DNA of 45,593 nucleotides, taken from assembly GCA_027604505.1 (NCBI GenBank), contig JADIIX010000159.1, forward strand, positions 1-45,593. Direction: 5' to 3'. Under the pieces are notes generated by a model that saw only the letters and a list, made by a program, of their open reading frames with translations, was not told the DNA's origin and ran no database searches. Origin of the DNA: Gonapodya sp. JEL0774 (taxonomy: Eukaryota > Monoblepharomycota > Monoblepharidomycetes > Monoblepharidales > Gonapodyaceae). Shown in pieces: positions 42,300 through 45,593 of the stretch (positions are counted from its first letter, which is position 1; every line of letters begins with the position of its first letter). Made by a program: the position numbers and the translations under genes.

Positions 42300-45200
42300 T
42301 CACATGTACCACTTGTACGTCGGTAGGGTGGTTGGGTCGGCATCAGGTGGTGCGGTGCGACGCACTTGGTCAACGTATTCTTGCATCAGCTTACGGCGCT
42401 GTACAAATCCTCTACAGCAAGTGCAGTGCGTAAGGATCTTCCCGTCCAGACGGGGGTGGTTGTGTTTGTACACATCAATAAGGTGGTCGGCCACCAGGAG
42501 GCCTTCAGGTTGCCACTCAGGTGTAGCATACCCACGGAATTTCACAAGGTATTTGACCAGTGCCCATTTGGTTTCAGGTTGCACCTTCTTGTTGAGGACA
42601 GCTTCCACCACGTAGGTCGGTTGGAAGTCAGGGCCCAGGTCAACTTGAGCGATGTCTTGCTGAGCAACTGCAGCATCAACTGGTGTTTGCATCTTGCCAG
42701 TTGAGTGAGCGGGTGTAGTGCTCATGCGTGCTTGGTCTGGGACGTAATGAGTCACCCATGGCTGGAATCTTCGCATGCAACTGACACAGGCACTCATCTC
42801 ATGCTCAGTGCTGATATGGCTTAGCTGACAAAGGTTCTTGCTGATCTTCTCGGTGATGCTGTATGGTCCAATCCAGCAGGAGATGAGCTTCGTACAGTCC
42901 CCTTTTCGATTGGATTCCTCGTTGTACACCATGACAAGTTGGTTGATGTCAAAGGCAGGAACAGATGCCATGTGCTCATAGTTAGCTTGACGAATCTTCC
43001 TCTGCTGACGCATGTGTGTGCGTAGTAGGTCATATGCATGGGCCTGGACAGCAGTTGCAGTTGGCACGTCTTGAGGCCTCGTTCGCAGGGGTTTAGTGAC
43101 ACTGGGAAATAGAAGGTCTGCTGGGAGTCTTGCATCTCTCAAATGGTTGAGGAAGAAGGGCATGTCTCCTAGGGCTCGATGGACAGTGGTCCGATATGCA
43201 AACTAGATGGGTTCAATTACAACATCCCAATTGGTATGACTGGCGTTGATATATGTTGTCAGAGCGTCATTAATAAAGCGATGTGGGTGTTTGATCAGAG
43301 AGTTGGACTCAGGATGATATGCAGCTGAGAGTGTGTGCTGGAAGCACAAAGCTTTGCCAAGTTTTGCATGACACTGTTTACGCATTGTCGGAATGCAAGC
43401 GTAAGAAGACACCATGTCAACAAATCCAGTGTCAAAAAATGGCATCTGCCACAACTTCAGCAGACATCGATGGGATTGGGACCCCTTTGAGCCACCGTAA
43501 CTTGTGGTCAATCATGGTGAGGACATGCTGATTCTTGCGTTCAGTGGTTGGGAACGGTCCTAAGATGTCAATGGAGATCTCATCCCGAGGGTTGATGTCT
43601 TCCGTGTTGAACACCAGCAAGTGGCCTTGTGCATGTGGTCGACTTGGTGTACGACTTTGGCACACAATGCATGTGGCAGTCCAACAGCGCACGTCGCAGG
43701 ATATACCAGGCCATGTAAAACACTGGCGAATGGCGTCCCACATTTAGCCAGAGGCAACGTGACCAGCTAATGGGTCTTCATGGTACGCCTGAAGAATTTC
43801 CTCCTTGCAGTTGCGAGGAACACAAATCTGTGTGGCCTTGTGCCATTGGTTGCTGCGCATGATCTCTGCTTTGCGTGTAAAGAGACCAGTTTGGGGCGCA
43901 ATCTCATGAAGAGCTGCTTGAGCAATTAATTGTACTGACACATTGTTGGAGCCTGTGCAGCAGACAGGTAATAGATAATTGGGGCCCAGTGTAGGTCGGA
44001 GCATTGATCAGCGGCAAACTGGTGTTGAAAGTCTTCAGTGTCTAATCCAACTGTCAGTGCAGCAAGGAGATTTATAGCGGGCTCATTTTCAGTGGCCTTG
44101 GTAGCAAGGGTGGGGCCTAACGGAGGTGGAAGATACATCTCCATGTCTGGGGGTGTAGGTTGCTCAAAGTGGGTAAGCGCGTCTGCATTACTGTTCTTGT
44201 TGCGTGGATGATAAGACAGAGTAAAGTCAAATTCTGCCAGTCTAAATGCCCAGCGGGTTAGGCGTCCTGGCTTTGAGGAATCCTTAAGCCATTGGAGGGA
44301 CTCGTGATTGGAGATCACTTCGAATGAAGCCATTTTCTCTCTGCATCAGTGAGACCTCTACTGGCATATGCTACAACGTATTCTTTATTCTGGTTGTCTT
44401 GTTGTGCAAGGATACCAGCAATAGCAATGCCAGATGCGTCTGTTTGCACCAGGAAGGGCTTGGCAAAGTCAGGTCGTCTCAAGGTGGCATCAGAGGCCAG
44501 TGCATCCTGGTGGGATTGGTCACAACGCCAGACACTATAGCAACGGGTGAGTTGCCGTAGTGGCCACAAGATTTCTGCAAAGTCTTGCACGAAGTGACGG
44601 TAGTAGCCAGACAAGCGATCCACGTTGGTGGGGGTGGCAAATTCACATATTGCTTTGGCTTTAGCAGGGTCCACTTTGATCTCGCCTTTGTTGGTAACAA
44701 TGTGGCCTAGGTATGCTGTTTCACTTTGGCCTAGAGTGCACTTCTTTGTACGAAGACAAAGGCCAGCTTCACAGATGCGTACCATCATGTCAGTGATGTC
44801 CATAATGCGCTTCTCAAACGACAGAGAGAATACGATGATATCGTCCATGTAGACGAGGCAGGAGATCCACTTAGTTCCTGCAAGAATTGCGTCCATCAGC
44901 CTTTGGAAAGTGGCTGGAGCATTGTTAACCTGAACGGCATGAGGAGGAATTTGAAGAGATTTCTGGGGTGATGAAGGCGGTCTTCAGTACATCGTCTTCA
45001 TGGATCTTTATGTTCCAGTAGCCCCAAGTGACGTCAAATGTGGAGATAAAGTTTGCATTTTTCAGGGAGCTTAGTGCATCATTGACTCTGGACTGTGGGT
45101 ATTGGTCTTTCTTGGTGATGGCGTTCAGCTTACAATAGTCAACGCAAAACCGTATTTTGCCATCCTTCTTAGGTACAAGTATGACAGGTGCCGCCCATGG

Positions 45201-45593
45201 ACTACTGGATGATTGGATTATCTTTTGGTCAAGCATTTGTTTGACTTCTTTAGCCATTGCAGGGTGCTCACAAAAGGCTGCGTGATGTGGAGGAACAGCA
45301 ATAGGTGGATGGTCACCTGTATCAATGCGATGGCAGATAGTGGGCACAAACCCTGGCGTCCCATTGTCAGAGAATATGTCAGAATATTGCTCGTGCAACA
45401 CCCGGGAGAGATTGGTTCACCATCAGCCAGCACTTGGTATTTCAAACGATCACCGAGGACAATGTGCTGCGGGATTTGGGGTAGGTACCTGTATTGTGTG
45501 GGTGGAGCAGCACCACAAATTTGCATAGAAGCAGGTGGTAAGACAGGGGGTGGCTGTTGGTAGCCAGAAACGTGGGGGGGTGTAAGAATAGAT
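42300..45593 (-). mobile_element. Decayed chromodomain Ty3/gypsy retrotransposon, runs off right edge
   Basis: On the minus strand the pol domains are in canonical order. Reverse transcriptase occupies 45401-44540, with SSPWAAPVILVPKKDGKIRF, then FDVTWGYWNIKIHEDD, then intact CLVYMDDIIVFS. RNase H follows to about 44150 (LVQTDASGIAIAGIL, and the end LSYHPRNKNSNADAL). Integrase spans 43800-43000, with the zinc-binding AYHEDPLAGH...CIVC and the core ISIDILGPFP. A C-terminal chromodomain is at about 42650-42460 (YVVEAVLNKKV...YLVKFRGYATPEW). Frameshifts occur near 44910, 44325, 43970 and 43430, and in-frame stops near 43743 and 43203, so it is inactive. Chromodomains in this family direct integration to heterochromatin. 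Gag and the 5' LTR are beyond the window. Confidence 0.88.

Overview
The window looks like nuclear DNA from an early-diverging fungus; a chytrid-like organism is my best guess, but nothing here proves a species. The reasons are intron-rich genes with short introns of mostly 43 to 100 bases, donors that are mostly GTGAGT or GTGAGC, a Gcn4-type bZIP factor, a fungal-specific transcription factor domain, a Sel1-repeat/kinase fusion, and Ty3/gypsy and LINE relics. Two assembly gaps are present, 10 N at 23278-23287 and 100 N at 34369-34468.

Layout. The 5' part of a decayed kinase paralogue sits at the left edge (1-389, minus). A GC-rich stretch (about 1000-2850) holds one arm of a diverged inverted repeat. 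An intact TKL-type kinase fused to about 20 Sel1 repeats follows (3857-7864, minus). Next come a three-exon gene for a large alpha/beta-hydrolase-like protein (8726-11381, minus) and, divergent from it, a secreted-protein ORF (12188-12796, plus). The region 13.3-15.9 kb carries the other inverted-repeat arm and several minisatellites. A small C2H2-like zinc finger gene lies at 16184-17063 (minus), and a fungal-specific transcription factor at 20708-23395 (plus). A Gcn4/CPC1-like bZIP factor (27265-29142, plus) and a class I E2 ubiquitin-conjugating enzyme (29534-30742, plus) are adjacent.

The most unusual locus is at 33820-36239 (plus). It is a gene built from a tandem array of near-identical mini-exons, mostly 84 bases long, each bounded by phase-2 introns that are themselves repeated. 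Together the exons encode an unfamiliar 28-residue repeat followed by a proline-rich and then charged C-terminal domain. A small divergent gene (33355-33821, minus) appears to overlap its start codon.

The right end (about 36.9-45.6 kb) is mobile-element territory. It has an inverted duplicate of the 3' end of the E2 gene joined to a Ty3/gypsy relic, a 5'-truncated LINE, and a decayed chromodomain-containing Ty3/gypsy element that runs off the right edge. All of these lie on the minus strand.

The identifiable genes do not form one pathway. Three are transcription factors, one is a signalling kinase and one is a ubiquitin-system enzyme. Exon models were built by hand from splice consensus, reading phase and family alignment. 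In the bZIP, E2, kinase, transcription factor and mini-exon genes, every exon phase closes correctly.
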